A stretch of DNA of 64,000 nucleotides from the NCBI GenBank assembly GCA_902463235.1, contig CABQER010000001.1:122161-186160 (forward strand). The letters run 5' to 3'. Below, piece after piece: positions 26,020 through 35,657 of this stretch (its first letter is position 1; the number at the start of each line of letters is the position of its first letter). Made by a program: the position numbers and the translations under genes. Below the pieces are notes generated by a model. The model saw only the letters and a program-made list of their open reading frames with translations, had not been told where the DNA came from and searched no databases. This DNA is from an uncultured Faecalibacterium sp. GTDB lineage: Bacteria > Bacillota > Clostridia > Oscillospirales > Ruminococcaceae.

Positions 26020-27021
26020 TCATCCTTTCGATAAAAAGTCTTGGGTCAGACGCAAGGCGGTCTGCCGCACGTCTGCCGCCCCGGCATCCAGCCATGTGAC
26101 CCCGTCCATGTGGCGGAACCATGTCAGCTGGCGCTTGGCATAGTTGCGGGAAGCCTGTTTGAGTTTTTCAGTACAGGCATCCAGCGCGGCGGTCTGTTCG
26201 AAATACGGGAAAAATTCTTTATAGCCGATGGCCTGTGCAGCGGTGCGGAAGGTTTCGCGGTTGCGCCAGACGTATTCTGCTTCGGCTAAAAGCCCGGCCT
26301 CCAGCATTTTGTCTACCCGCAGGTCGATGCGGCGGTACAGCGCTGCGCGGTCCGGGAAATCCAGCCCCAGCACAAGGCTGCGGTAGGGACGCTCCGGCGG
26401 CAGCGAATCGGCTTTTTGTTCGCTGAGACGCTTGCCGGTGGCGCGGTAGTGCTCCAGTGCCCGCAGCACCCGTACCTTATTATTGGGGTGGATGGCAGCG
26501 GCGGCTTCCGGGTCCACGGCTTGCAGCCTTGCGTACATGGCTTCCGGGCCAATGGCCTCCAGTTCGGCAGTCAACTGCTCGCGCAGACCGTCCGGGGCTT
26601 TTTCGGCAGTAAAGCGCACACCGTACAAAAGGCTCTGCACATACAGGCCGGTACCGCCGACCAGCAGCGGCAGATGCCCCCGGGCGGTGATATCCTGAAT
26701 ATACTCCCCTGCCAGTGCGGTAAAATCCGCCACGCTGAAGGTCTTTTCCGGGGTGAGGATGTCCACGCCGTGGTGCGGGATGCCGCAGGTCTCCTGCGGG
26801 GTGACCTTGGCGGTGCCCACATCCAGACCTTTGTAGATCTGCATGGAGTCGGCGCTGATGACCTCGCCGGAGAACTGCTGCGCCAGCGCAACGCCCAGCG
26901 CAGTTTTGCCGGTGGCAGTGGGGCCTACCACAGCCACCACGGCGGGTTTTGCATTACACGATGCGTCCAAACTGCTTTTCCAACTCCTTTCGGGTAAGCT
27001 TGAGCACGCAGGGACGGCCAT
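26020..27021 (-). CDS. miaA: tRNA dimethylallyltransferase MiaA
   Basis: MiaA adds the dimethylallyl group to A37 of tRNAs reading U-initial codons; MiaB then methylthiolates it. The protein has the P-loop GPTATGKTALG, ISADSMQIYKGLDVGTAK and the DILTPEKTFSVADF segment. The start is uncertain: the ATG at 27021 gives 333 residues but has no ribosome site and lies inside mutL; a TTG at 26967 gives a family-typical N-terminus and has AAAGGAG 16 nt upstream. The gene overlaps mutL either way or abuts it. Confidence 0.93.
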   Translation of the reverse strand: MAVPACSSLPERSWKSSLDASCNAKPAVVAVVGPTATGKTALGVALAQQFSGEVISADSMQIYKGLDVGTAKVTPQETCGIPHHGVDILTPEKTFSVADFTALAGEYIQDITARGHLPLLVGGTGLYVQSLLYGVRFTAEKAPDGLREQLTAELEAIGPEAMYARLQAVDPEAAAAIHPNNKVRVLRALEHYRATGKRLSEQKADSLPPERPYRSLVLGLDFPDRAALYRRIDLRVDKMLEAGLLAEAEYVWRNRETFRTAAQAIGYKEFFPYFEQTAALDACTEKLKQASRNYAKRQLTWFRHMDGVTWLDAGAADVRQTALRLTQDFLSKG

Positions 27022-29098
27022 GCGGGCAGAAGGGCGGCACCTCGCCGGAGAGGATCTTCTCGGCCAGTGCCATCAGCTCCTGCGGGGAGGACTTGTCCCC
27101 CGCCTTGATAGCGGCGCGGCAGGAGATGGAGTGCAGCACCCACTCGGTGTGCTCGTTCAGCGCGTCCCGGCTGCCCTTGAGCAGGCGGTCAGCGATCTCC
27201 ACCAGCAAGTCCTCAGCGTTCTGCGGCTCTACGTCCGCAGGCACGGCGCGCAGCAGCACGGTGCTGCCGCCAAAGTCGGCCACGTCCAGCCCGGCGTTTT
27301 CCAACAGGGGCTGGTTTTCCAGTAGCGCCTGCTTTTCCTCTGCGGAAAGATCGATGGCGGCGGGCTGCAGCAGCAGCTGGCTGGGCACATTGCCGTAGTT
27401 GGCGGCTAACTTTTCGTACAGCTGACGCTCGTGGGCAGCGTGCTTGTCAATCAGACACAGCTCGTCGCCCCGCTCTGCCAGAATATAGGTGCGGAATACT
27501 TCGCCCACATACCGCAGCGGCTCATCCCCCTGCGGCACATCAAAGCCCAGCTGCTCCGGCTGTTCCGGCTGCGCGGGTTCTTCCGGCTGATAGGGCACCG
27601 TTGCAGCTTCGATCTCTGGGGCGGCGGGCATGGTGTTCCATGCCGCCATGTGATCCAGCGGCGGGTCGGCTGTGGTGTCCGTTTCCGGGTGCACATCCAG
27701 CTGCGCCTCACCGGCTGCTGCCCGGAAGGGCTGCGGCGAGGACTGGATTTTTGTTGCGTCCGGCTTTTCGGGGCTGTGGAGGGTGACCACCGGGTCCAGA
27801 ATGTCCTCTGCGGGGTCAGACTGCCGCCACGAGGGCACGGCAGCAGCCGTGCGGACAGGCTGTGCGGGCTGTGCCGGCGAGGTATCTGCCGTAAAAACCG
27901 GGGTTTTCACCGGAGCAGCGGCGGGGCGCTGCGGCTGCGAGGCTTCCCAACGCTGCGCGGGCAGCGTACCGGGGTCCGCCTGACCCGGAATGACGGCAGA
28001 AAGCCCTGTAAAGCAATTATCCTTTACAGCATTTTCGCTTTGTGTATCGTTTTCTTTTTCGGTTTTCTCTTTTTCGTCTGCTTCAAAGGTAAATCGCCGT
28101 TCCCCGGTGCCGGGCTGTGCCAGCGCCAGCTTGACCGCGTGGTAAACGACATCGAACACGTCGTTTTCCCGGGCAAAGCGAGCTTCGATCTTTGCAGGGT
28201 GGACATTGACGTCCACAAGGTCGGTGGGCATTTCCAGCAGCAGGATGCCGCCTGGGAACTTGCCCTGCATGGTCGTGCCCTTGAACGCCATTTCCATGCC
28301 CGCCATGATGGTGCGGTTGCGCACATAGCGGCCATTGATGTAGAAATGCTGCATACTGCGGCTGGCGCGGCAGCTCTTGGGCGGGGTGATCAAACCGGTG
28401 ACCCGGTACAGTCCTTCCTCGGAGTGCACCTCGATGAGGTCGCGGCTGAACTCCCGCCCCAGCACTGCGTAGGCGGCGCTGCGCAGTTGGCCATCACCGG
28501 GGGTGACGTATTGCAGCTTGCCTTCCCGGATGAATTTGACGCTGACCTCCGGGTGGCTGAGCGCCACATGCCCTACGTTATCTGCCACAAAGGTGCCCTC
28601 ACTGGAGTCCTTTTTGAGGAACTTCATGCGGGCGGGGGTGTTGTAGAACAGGTCCTGCACCCGGATGGTGGTGCCCACGGCGCGGGCGGCAGGCTCTCTG
28701 CCCTGCTCCTCGCCGCCGGCGATGCGGTAGCAGGTAGCAAACTCGTCCACCTCGGTGCGGGTGAGCAGCTCTACCCGCGCTACGCTGGCAATGGAAGCCA
28801 GTGCCTCGCCACGGAAGCCCAGCGTATGGATGCTGTTCAGATCGTCCGGTTTTTCAATTTTGCTGGTTGCATGGCGGATGAAGGCTGTCGGGATATACTC
28901 GGCATCAATGCCGGTGCCGTTATCGCTGATCTCGATCAGCTTTACGCCGCCGGACTCGATGCTGACGGTGACCTGCGTCGCACCGGCGTCGATGGAGTTT
29001 TCCAAAAGCTCCTTGACCACCGATGCAGGGCGCTCTACCACCTCACCGGCGGCGATCAGCTCCGCAGTATGCTTATCCAGTACATGGATGACTGCCAT
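26954..29098 (-). CDS. mutL: DNA mismatch repair protein MutL
   Basis: MutL couples mismatch recognition by MutS to strand incision. The 714-residue protein has the GHKL ATPase motifs NSIDAGAT, DNGTGI and TLGFRGEALASI, a low-complexity Pro/Gln/Glu linker around residues 340-520, and a C-terminal endonuclease domain with DKHAAHERQLYE (the DQHAxxExxxxE metal motif with Q changed to K) and CPHGRP. It should therefore be a nicking MutL. It lies 36 nt after mutS. Confidence 0.97.
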   Translation of the reverse strand: MAVIHVLDKHTAELIAAGEVVERPASVVKELLENSIDAGATQVTVSIESGGVKLIEISDNGTGIDAEYIPTAFIRHATSKIEKPDDLNSIHTLGFRGEALASIASVARVELLTRTEVDEFATCYRIAGGEEQGREPAARAVGTTIRVQDLFYNTPARMKFLKKDSSEGTFVADNVGHVALSHPEVSVKFIREGKLQYVTPGDGQLRSAAYAVLGREFSRDLIEVHSEEGLYRVTGLITPPKSCRASRSMQHFYINGRYVRNRTIMAGMEMAFKGTTMQGKFPGGILLLEMPTDLVDVNVHPAKIEARFARENDVFDVVYHAVKLALAQPGTGERRFTFEADEKEKTEKENDTQSENAVKDNCFTGLSAVIPGQADPGTLPAQRWEASQPQRPAAAPVKTPVFTADTSPAQPAQPVRTAAAVPSWRQSDPAEDILDPVVTLHSPEKPDATKIQSSPQPFRAAAGEAQLDVHPETDTTADPPLDHMAAWNTMPAAPEIEAATVPYQPEEPAQPEQPEQLGFDVPQGDEPLRYVGEVFRTYILAERGDELCLIDKHAAHERQLYEKLAANYGNVPSQLLLQPAAIDLSAEEKQALLENQPLLENAGLDVADFGGSTVLLRAVPADVEPQNAEDLLVEIADRLLKGSRDALNEHTEWVLHSISCRAAIKAGDKSSPQELMALAEKILSGEVPPFCPHGRPCVLKLTRKELEKQFGRIV

Positions 29099-29134
29099 GG
29101 TCTTTCCCTCCCTTGTGGTTACTATTTTTTATGG

Positions 29135-31750
29135 TCAGCCGTTCAGGCTGCCCTTGAGGGTCTTTTTCAGCTCGTACAAGAAGTTCAGCGCTTCAATGGG
29201 GGTAAGCGTTTCCACATCCACGGCTTCCAGCTTTTCCATCATCTCGCTGGGCACTGCCGGGGAATTGTACTCCTGCAAAGCGTCAAAATCCATCTGCTCC
29301 ACCTTGTTTTTGGGAGCAGAGGCTTCCAGCGTGCGCAGCACCTCGTGGGCGCGGCGGGTCACGCTGCCGGGCAGACCGGCCAGCTTTGCCACCTCGATGC
29401 CGTAGCTGTCATCGGCGGGGCCGCGCACGATGCGCCGCAGGAAGGTGATGTCCTCGCCGCGCTTTTTGACCGCGATGTTGTAGTTTTTTACGCCCTCCAC
29501 GGTGCCTTCCAGTTCGGTCAGCTCATGGTAGTGGGTGGCGAACAAGGTCTTGCAGCCCAGACCCTTGGCGGGGTCGGCGATATGCTCCACCACGGCGCGG
29601 GCAATGCTCATGCCGTCAAAGGTGGAGGTGCCGCGGCCGATCTCGTCCAGCACCACAAGGCTTTTGGCAGTGGCGTTTTTCAGGATCTCCGCCACCTCGG
29701 TCATCTCCACCATAAAGGTGGACTGACCTGCGGCAAGGTCGTCCGATGCGCCGATGCGGGTAAAGATGGCGTCCACCACACCCACATGACAGCTGGCTGC
29801 CGGCACAAAGGAGCCGATCTGCGCCATCAGGGCAATAAGGGCATTCTGACGCATATAGGTGGATTTACCCGCCATGTTGGGGCCGGTGATGATCAGGCAG
29901 CGGTCGGTGGTGCAGTTGAGAGTGGTATCGTTGGGTACGAACATACTGCCCTTGAGCACCTGCTCCACCACCGGGTGACGTCCCTCGGTGATGGTCAGCA
30001 CATCGCTGTCGTCCACCACAGGGCGGCAGTAGTTGTTTTCCGCAGCGACCTGCGCCAGCGCCGCCAGCACATCCAGCTGGGCAATGGCGTTGGCGGTGCG
30101 CTGGATACGATCCAGTTGTGCACCGATGCTTTCCAGCAGCTCATCAAACAGGCGGCGTTCCAGCGAGATGAGCCGCTCGTGTGCGCCAAGGATCTTGCTT
30201 TCCAGTTCCTTCAGTTCCTGCGTGATGTACCGCTCGCCGGAGGTGAGGGTCTGCTTGCGGATATAGGTCTCCGGCACGAGGTTCTTATAGGAGTTGCTCA
30301 CCTCGATGAAGTAGCCGAACACATGGTTATAGCCGATCTTCAGCTTAGGGATGCCGGTCTCCTGCCGCAGACGAGCTTCCAGCTGCGCCAGCACGCCCTT
30401 GGTGTTATCGCGGATGGAGCGCAACTCGTCCACCTCGGCGTGGTAACCCTTGGCGATAACGCCGCCATCCTTGAGGGTGGAGGGTGCATCCGGGTCTACT
30501 GCGGCATAAATGCGCGCCTTGATATCCTCCAGCGGGTCGATACTGGCAGCAAGTTCGGAAAGTTCCGGGCAATTGCAGCCCTCTGCCTGCTTGCGCAGAC
30601 CGGGCAGACGGTCGCAAGTCTGAGCGAGAGTGTAGATCTCCTTGGGGGTGGCTGAGCCGTACACCGTGCGGGTCATCAGGCGCTCCAGATCCGCGATGTA
30701 GTGCAATTCCTCGGTCAGGTCGCCGCGCACCATGGTCTGGCGCACCAGCGCCTCCACAGCGTTCAGGCGGTGGTTGATGAGCTGGCTGGAAATAAGCGGT
30801 TGCTCGATCCAGCTGCGCAGCATACGCTTGCCCATGGCGGTGCTGGTCTTATCCAGCACCCACAGCAGGGTGCCGCGCTTTTCGCGGCCGCGCAGGGTCT
30901 CGGTCAACTCAAGGTTTGCGCGGGTGACCGGCGAAAGCCGCATGAACTGGGCCTCGTTGTAAGTAATGACGGTCTTTAACCGCTCCACACCCTTGATCTG
31001 GGTATCGTGCAGATATTCCAGCAGTGCGGCCATGGCAAACCGCACAAGACCCTCGGCGGCTATGCCGGTGGTTTGCGGCCAGTCCCGGCCAAACTGCTCT
31101 TCCAGCGCAGAAGCCACCAGCCCCGGCGCATAGCGTTCGTCCTCGACCAGTTCCACCGAGCAGCTCATGTTCTTTTTGATGTACGCGGTCACCTCGCGGC
31201 AGTCCAGCAGGCCGGGGTTCAGCAGCACCTCGCTGGGGTGGTAGCGGCACAGCTCGGTAATGACCGCCGGGGCGATCTTATCTGCCGTCAGCTCGGTGAT
31301 ATGCGCCGTACCGGTGGAAACATCCGCAAAGCAAAGGCCGGCCTTTTTGCCCTTGAGGTACAGGCTGGCAATGTAGTTGTTGCGGTCGTCCTGCAGCATA
31401 CTGCTTTCAATGACCGTACCGGGGGTGACGACCCGGATGATATCCCGCTTGACAAGCCCCTTCGCCTTGGCAGGGTCCTCCACCTGTTCGCAGATGGCGA
31501 CCTTATAGCCCTTGGCAATCAGGCGCGCCACATAGCCCTCGTAGCTGTGGAAGGGCACGCCGCACATGGGGGCGCGCTCCGCAAGGCCGCACTGCTTGCC
31601 GGTAAGGGTAAGATCCAGCTCCCGGGAGGCCGTGACGGCATCGTCGAAGAACATCTCGTAAAAATCGCCGATGCGGTAAAAAAGAATTTCGTCCTTATGT
31701 TGGTTTTTGATATCAAGATACTGCTGCATCATGGGCGAAAGCTCTGCCAT
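29135..31750 (-). CDS. mutS: DNA mismatch repair protein MutS
   Basis: MutS recognises mismatches. The 871-residue protein has the mismatch-contact GDFYEMFFDDA near residue 27, the ABC-type Walker A GPNMAGKST, DEIGRGTSTFDG as Walker B/signature region and ATHYHEL. Full-length with C-terminal helix-turn-helix region. It is encoded between ymcA and mutL in one minus-strand run. Confidence 0.98.
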   Translation of the reverse strand: MAELSPMMQQYLDIKNQHKDEILFYRIGDFYEMFFDDAVTASRELDLTLTGKQCGLAERAPMCGVPFHSYEGYVARLIAKGYKVAICEQVEDPAKAKGLVKRDIIRVVTPGTVIESSMLQDDRNNYIASLYLKGKKAGLCFADVSTGTAHITELTADKIAPAVITELCRYHPSEVLLNPGLLDCREVTAYIKKNMSCSVELVEDERYAPGLVASALEEQFGRDWPQTTGIAAEGLVRFAMAALLEYLHDTQIKGVERLKTVITYNEAQFMRLSPVTRANLELTETLRGREKRGTLLWVLDKTSTAMGKRMLRSWIEQPLISSQLINHRLNAVEALVRQTMVRGDLTEELHYIADLERLMTRTVYGSATPKEIYTLAQTCDRLPGLRKQAEGCNCPELSELAASIDPLEDIKARIYAAVDPDAPSTLKDGGVIAKGYHAEVDELRSIRDNTKGVLAQLEARLRQETGIPKLKIGYNHVFGYFIEVSNSYKNLVPETYIRKQTLTSGERYITQELKELESKILGAHERLISLERRLFDELLESIGAQLDRIQRTANAIAQLDVLAALAQVAAENNYCRPVVDDSDVLTITEGRHPVVEQVLKGSMFVPNDTTLNCTTDRCLIITGPNMAGKSTYMRQNALIALMAQIGSFVPAASCHVGVVDAIFTRIGASDDLAAGQSTFMVEMTEVAEILKNATAKSLVVLDEIGRGTSTFDGMSIARAVVEHIADPAKGLGCKTLFATHYHELTELEGTVEGVKNYNIAVKKRGEDITFLRRIVRGPADDSYGIEVAKLAGLPGSVTRRAHEVLRTLEASAPKNKVEQMDFDALQEYNSPAVPSEMMEKLEAVDVETLTPIEALNFLYELKKTLKGSLNG

Positions 31751-31864
31751 GGTTTTTCCTCTTTCCCTTGTATGGTTCCGTCAGCCGGTTTGCGGGCTGT
31801 AACCGCCGGTGCAAACAAAACGCGGTCTGTATTGCACAGCCGCGTTCCGGTCAAAAAAGTTTGC

Positions 31865-32272
31865 TCAGTGGCAGCCGCCGCAGGTGGAGCAGCTGCCGGT
31901 GCAGGAGGCAGAAGGCTCCTGCACGGTCATGGGGTCGCCGCCGTTCATGGCGGTGTTGATGATGGCGTCGATATAGTTGACCAGATTCTCGCACTCGCGC
32001 TTGGCCTCGTTGTAAGCCACCATGCCCTCGTTGCCCATGATCTGGCCGTAAAGGCTGTTCACCTTCTCGTTCAGCTCAGCGATGCGGGCGTCGTCGCGCT
32101 CGTTCTTGCCGATCTCGTTGTTCAGGTCCATGCGGGCCAGATTGAACTCGCCGATCAGGTTCTGCAGCTCCTCATCCTTGTCGTTTGCCTTGCGGGCCTG
32201 ATCCAGAATGACGTAGCGGGGGTCGGTCTGCAGTGCCATAGCGGCACGCTTGAAAAGATCAATGCAATCCAT
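31865..32272 (-). CDS. YlbF/YmcA family protein with C-terminal cysteine cluster
   Basis: A 135-residue helical protein of the DUF964 (YlbF/YmcA) family. In Bacillus these proteins form the Y-complex with YaaT, bind Fe-S clusters and tune RNase Y and developmental phosphorelays; ymcA there sits beside the miaB gene, as here. The C-terminus CTGSCSTCGGCH has four closely spaced cysteines suited to metal or Fe-S binding. Whether this is the YmcA or YlbF subunit cannot be decided from sequence. Confidence 0.8.
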   Translation of the reverse strand: MDCIDLFKRAAMALQTDPRYVILDQARKANDKDEELQNLIGEFNLARMDLNNEIGKNERDDARIAELNEKVNSLYGQIMGNEGMVAYNEAKRECENLVNYIDAIINTAMNGGDPMTVQEPSASCTGSCSTCGGCH

Positions 32273-32332
32273 GATTGGGTTCTCCTTGTTGTTTTTATTC
32301 TTTCTGGGGCAGTTTGCCCCGGAATCACTTTT

Positions 32333-33724
32333 TTATGCTTCCACCTCGCCCAGCAGCACGGTGGCGCGGGCACCGGTAAGATGTACAGTCGCGTAGCTGC
32401 CCAGCAGTGCCGGGTCGGCGGCAAACTCCACGGTCAGGTTGTTGTCCAGCCGGCCGGAAAGGGTGCCCTCGTTGCGGCCAAAGCCCTCCACCAGCACCCG
32501 GACGGTCTGCCCCACCTGCGCCTTGACCAGTGCCATGGCGATCTCGTCCTGCGTAGCCAGCAGGCGGGTCATGCGGTCGGTCTTTTCCTTGCGGGGGGTG
32601 GGGTCCGGCATTTCGGCAGCCTTGGTGCCGGTGCGCTTGGAGTAGATAAAGGTGAACAGCTGCATATAGCCCACCTTGCGCACCAGTTCCAGCGTTTTTA
32701 CAAAGTCCTCCTCAGTCTCGCCGGGGAAGCCCACGATGATATCGCTGGAGAAGGTGATGCCGGGCACGGTCTTGCGGGCGTAGTCGATGAGTTCCAGATA
32801 CTGCTCCACCGTATAGTGGCGGTTCATCTGCTGCAAAAGCCGGTCGGAGCCGCACTGCACCGGCAGATGCAGGTGCTTGCACAGCTTCGGCTGAGCGGCG
32901 ATGGTATCAATGAGCTTATGGCTGGCGTCCTTGGGATGGCTGGTCATAAAGCGGATATGGTAATCGCCGGGCACGGTGCACAGCAGGTTGAGCAGGTCAG
33001 AGAAATCGATCTGCTCTTCCAGCCCCTTGCCGTAGCTGTTCACATTCTGGCCCAGCAGGGTGATCTCCTTATAGCCCGCCTCCACAAGGCTGCGGAACTC
33101 CGCAAGGATATCGCCGGGCTTGCGGCTCTTCTCGCGGCCGCGGACGTAGGGCACAATACAGTAGGTGCAGAAGTTGTCACAGCCGTACATGATGGGCAGC
33201 CATGCGCGGAACTCGCTCTCGCGCCGGATGGGGATGTTCTCCACGATGACCGGACGCTGGGCGGGGTCCAGCAGCACCCGCTTATGCTTTTGCAGTTTCT
33301 GGGCGATCAGCTGCGGCAGGGTGTCGATGCCGTCCACGCCGAACACCAGATCCACATAGGGGTAGCTCTTGCGCAGCTTTTCCACAATGTGCTGTTGGTT
33401 AGCCATACAGCCGCACAGGCCGATGATGAGGCCGGGCTTTTTTTCCTTGAGCCCCTTCAGCGCGCCCACGTTGCCGAACACCCGCTGCTCGGCGTGCTCA
33501 CGCACAGCGCAGGTGTTGAACAAAATCAGGTCGGCATCCTCCGGCTTATCGCACAGGCCGTAGCCGATATCTACCAGCACGCCTTTAATGCGCTCGCCAT
33601 CGTTGACGTTCTGCTGACACCCGTAGCTGTGCACAAAGGCCAGCGGCGGGGTGTCGTAGGTCTGCCGCACCAGCTCGGCGGCAACGGCATTATGTTCAAA
33701 GTTAATGTATTTCAAAAAAACCAT
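32333..33724 (-). CDS. miaB: tRNA-2-methylthio-N6-dimethylallyladenosine synthase MiaB
   Basis: MiaB is the radical SAM methylthiotransferase acting after MiaA on tRNA A37. The 463-residue protein has the auxiliary-cluster cysteines in YGCQQN, NTCAVR and GCMA, the radical SAM motif CDNFCTYC, and a C-terminal TRAM domain (QTVRVLVEGFGRNEGTLSGR). The ATG at 33724 directly abuts AAGG; a TTG three codons later has better spacing (8 nt), so the true start may be 33715. Confidence 0.96.
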   Translation of the reverse strand: MVFLKYINFEHNAVAAELVRQTYDTPPLAFVHSYGCQQNVNDGERIKGVLVDIGYGLCDKPEDADLILFNTCAVREHAEQRVFGNVGALKGLKEKKPGLIIGLCGCMANQQHIVEKLRKSYPYVDLVFGVDGIDTLPQLIAQKLQKHKRVLLDPAQRPVIVENIPIRRESEFRAWLPIMYGCDNFCTYCIVPYVRGREKSRKPGDILAEFRSLVEAGYKEITLLGQNVNSYGKGLEEQIDFSDLLNLLCTVPGDYHIRFMTSHPKDASHKLIDTIAAQPKLCKHLHLPVQCGSDRLLQQMNRHYTVEQYLELIDYARKTVPGITFSSDIIVGFPGETEEDFVKTLELVRKVGYMQLFTFIYSKRTGTKAAEMPDPTPRKEKTDRMTRLLATQDEIAMALVKAQVGQTVRVLVEGFGRNEGTLSGRLDNNLTVEFAADPALLGSYATVHLTGARATVLLGEVEA

Positions 33725-33796
33725 CCTTCTCCGCCGGGCAGGGTAGCCCCATGCGGCGAAACTCTATTTTCTGCTATTTTATAAAAGACACTCTTT

Positions 33797-33825
33797 AGTA
33801 TACCCTGTTTGGCCGCTGCGGGCAA
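33797..33825 (-). promoter_or_regulatory. Promoter upstream of miaB
   Basis: TTGCCC (33820-33825), a 17-nt spacer and TATACT (33797-33802) on the minus strand. It could drive the miaB-ymcA-mutS-mutL-miaA run. Confidence 0.55.
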
Positions 33826-33842
33826 GAGGAAACACGCAAATT

Positions 33843-34247
33843 TTATGCCTGTTTGACCGTTGCCGCCTCTGCATCCTGCTTGCGGCAGCACTCTTCGCAC
33901 ACGCCCAGCAGCACCACGGCGCAGTCCTGCACCCTGCCCTTCTGGTTTTTGACCAGTTCCATCACCTGTTTTCCGTCCACATCTGCATCGGTCACGCCGC
34001 CGCAGACGGTGCAGTACAAATGGCTGTGCCACGGCAGAGTGTGGTCAAAGCGGTCGGCCTTGCCGGGGATGGATACCCGGCGCACCCGCCCAGCCTCCAC
34101 CAGACTGTTCAGGTTGCGGTATACAGTGCCAAGGCTCAGGTTCGGGCACTCCTGTGCGGCTTTATCGTAGATCTCCTCTGCAGTCGGGTGGTCGCACAGC
34201 CGCTCCACCGTCTGCATGACAAGCTCCCGCTGTTTTGAGTAACGCAT
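33843..34247 (-). CDS. Fur/PerR family metalloregulator
   Basis: A 134-residue Fur-superfamily repressor. The N-terminal winged helix contains HPTAEEIYDKA and SLGTVYRNLNSLVEAGRV; the C-terminal part has the regulatory-site residues in RFDHTLPWHSHLYC and two zinc-type cysteine pairs, CTVC and CEEC. The start at 34247 has AAGGAGG 6 nt upstream; the ATG at 34253 touches it. It follows rarA by 24 nt and is probably co-transcribed. A Fur-box-like site lies upstream of rarA. Iron (Fur) versus peroxide (PerR) sensing is not decided by sequence. Confidence 0.88.
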   Translation of the reverse strand: MRYSKQRELVMQTVERLCDHPTAEEIYDKAAQECPNLSLGTVYRNLNSLVEAGRVRRVSIPGKADRFDHTLPWHSHLYCTVCGGVTDADVDGKQVMELVKNQKGRVQDCAVVLLGVCEECCRKQDAEAATVKQA

Positions 34248-34271
34248 ATCCATCCTCCTTCTTTACACGGT

Positions 34272-35546
34272 TCAGACGTTTTCTTCCCCTTTGATCTTTG
34301 CCCAGTACGCCCGGGCAGCCTGCTCGGTCTTGTTGTCGCCAAAGGTGTAGTATTTCGTATCCTTCAGCACATCCGGCAGGTACTGCTGCTGCACCCAGTG
34401 GTTCGCGTAGCTGTGGGCGTATTTGTAGTTTTGTCCTTTTACCAGCGCATCCTCGCCGTCAAAGTGCTTGTTTTGCAGCTGGCGCGGGATGGGGCCGGTG
34501 CGCCCGGCCTGTACGTCCGCAATGGCTGCGTTGATGGCATCGTGGGCGCTGTTGGATTTAGGGCTGGTGGCCACCAGAATCACTGCATCCGCAAGCGGTA
34601 AACGCGCCTCTGGCAGGCCTACCATGTTGGCGGCATCCACCGCCGCCTTGACGATGGGGATGATCTGCGGATAGGCAAGCCCAACATCCTCGCAGGCGCA
34701 CACCATCAGGCGGCGGCAGGCAGAGGGCAGGTCTCCCGCCTCCAGCAGACGTGCCAGATAGTGCAGCGCCGCGTCCGGGTCTGACCCGCGCATGGACTTC
34801 TGGTAGGCAGAAACGATGTCGTAGTGGTCATCGCCCTCCCGGTCGTAGCGCATGGCGGTGCGGCGGGTGACCTGCCGGATCATATCCAAGGTGATGCGCT
34901 TTTCTCCGTTTTCCACCGGCGCTGCCGTGACTGCAAAGTCCAGACAGCCCAGCGCCTTGCGCAGATCGCCTCCGGCGCTTTCAGCCAGATAGGCACAGGC
35001 ATCCTCGTCCATGCACACCGGCACCTGTTCCCCCTCGGAAAGGCGCTGCACGGCATTGCGCACCCCGCGCTCCACATCCGCTGCGTCAAGGGGCTTGAAC
35101 TCAAACACAGTGCAGCGGGAAAGCAGGGCATTATAGATGTAAAAATAGGGGTTCTCGGTGGTGGAAGCAATCAGGGTGACGCTGCCGTCCTCGATGCATT
35201 CCAAAAGGCTCTGCTGCTGCTTTTTGTTCAGGTACTGGATCTCGTCCAGATACAGCAGAATGCCGCCCGCCGCTGCCAGCGTGCCGATATCCTTGAGCAC
35301 CGCCTTGATATCCCCGGTACCGCAGGAGGTGCCGTTGAGCTTGTGCAGGGTCATGCCGCTGTTCTCGGCAATAATGCGTGCCACCGTGGTCTTTCCGGTA
35401 CCGGAGGGGCCGTAAAAGATCATGTTGGGAATGCGCCCGCTCTCGATGGTGCGGCGGAACACCCGCCCCGGCGCCAGCAGATGCTGCTGCCCGCACACAT
35501 CCGCCAGCGTTTTGGGACGCAGACGCTGCGCAAGTGGTTCATTCAT
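34272..35546 (-). CDS. rarA: Replication-associated recombination protein A (RarA/MgsA)
   Basis: A 424-residue AAA+ ATPase related to clamp loaders, acting at stalled replication forks. Walker A is GPSGTGKTT, Walker B LYLDEIQ, sensor 1 IASTTENP; the C-terminal tetramerisation part has VGLPEARLPLADA and SNSAHDAI. The ATG at 35546 has GGAG about 9 nt upstream. It is divergent from nth, with promoters and a Fur-box-like site between them. Confidence 0.93.
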   Translation of the reverse strand: MNEPLAQRLRPKTLADVCGQQHLLAPGRVFRRTIESGRIPNMIFYGPSGTGKTTVARIIAENSGMTLHKLNGTSCGTGDIKAVLKDIGTLAAAGGILLYLDEIQYLNKKQQQSLLECIEDGSVTLIASTTENPYFYIYNALLSRCTVFEFKPLDAADVERGVRNAVQRLSEGEQVPVCMDEDACAYLAESAGGDLRKALGCLDFAVTAAPVENGEKRITLDMIRQVTRRTAMRYDREGDDHYDIVSAYQKSMRGSDPDAALHYLARLLEAGDLPSACRRLMVCACEDVGLAYPQIIPIVKAAVDAANMVGLPEARLPLADAVILVATSPKSNSAHDAINAAIADVQAGRTGPIPRQLQNKHFDGEDALVKGQNYKYAHSYANHWVQQQYLPDVLKDTKYYTFGDNKTEQAARAYWAKIKGEENV

Positions 35547-35586
35547 GGTGGTTTCTCCTTCCCTGCCCGCAAGGCATTTTTTATAT

Positions 35587-35615
35587 AGTATAGCGCATTT
35601 AGAAAAGGAGGACAA
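35587..35615 (-). promoter_or_regulatory. Promoter of rarA-fur
   Basis: TTGTCC (35610-35615), a 17-nt spacer and TATACT (35587-35592) on the minus strand, about 40 nt upstream of the rarA ATG. Confidence 0.6.
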
Positions 35616-35624
35616 GGGCTTTTC

Positions 35625-35639
35625 TGAAAATCATTCTCA
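35625..35639. promoter_or_regulatory. Fur-box-like 7-1-7 palindrome
   Basis: TGAAAATCATTCTCA fits the Fur half-site pattern TGATAAT-N-ATTATCA with one mismatch per half. It is 10 nt upstream of the rarA -35 and 19 nt upstream of the nth -35, in the region controlling rarA and the Fur-family gene behind it, so autoregulation is plausible. Confidence 0.5.
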
Positions 35640-35657
35640 GATAATGCCCCGCAAACA

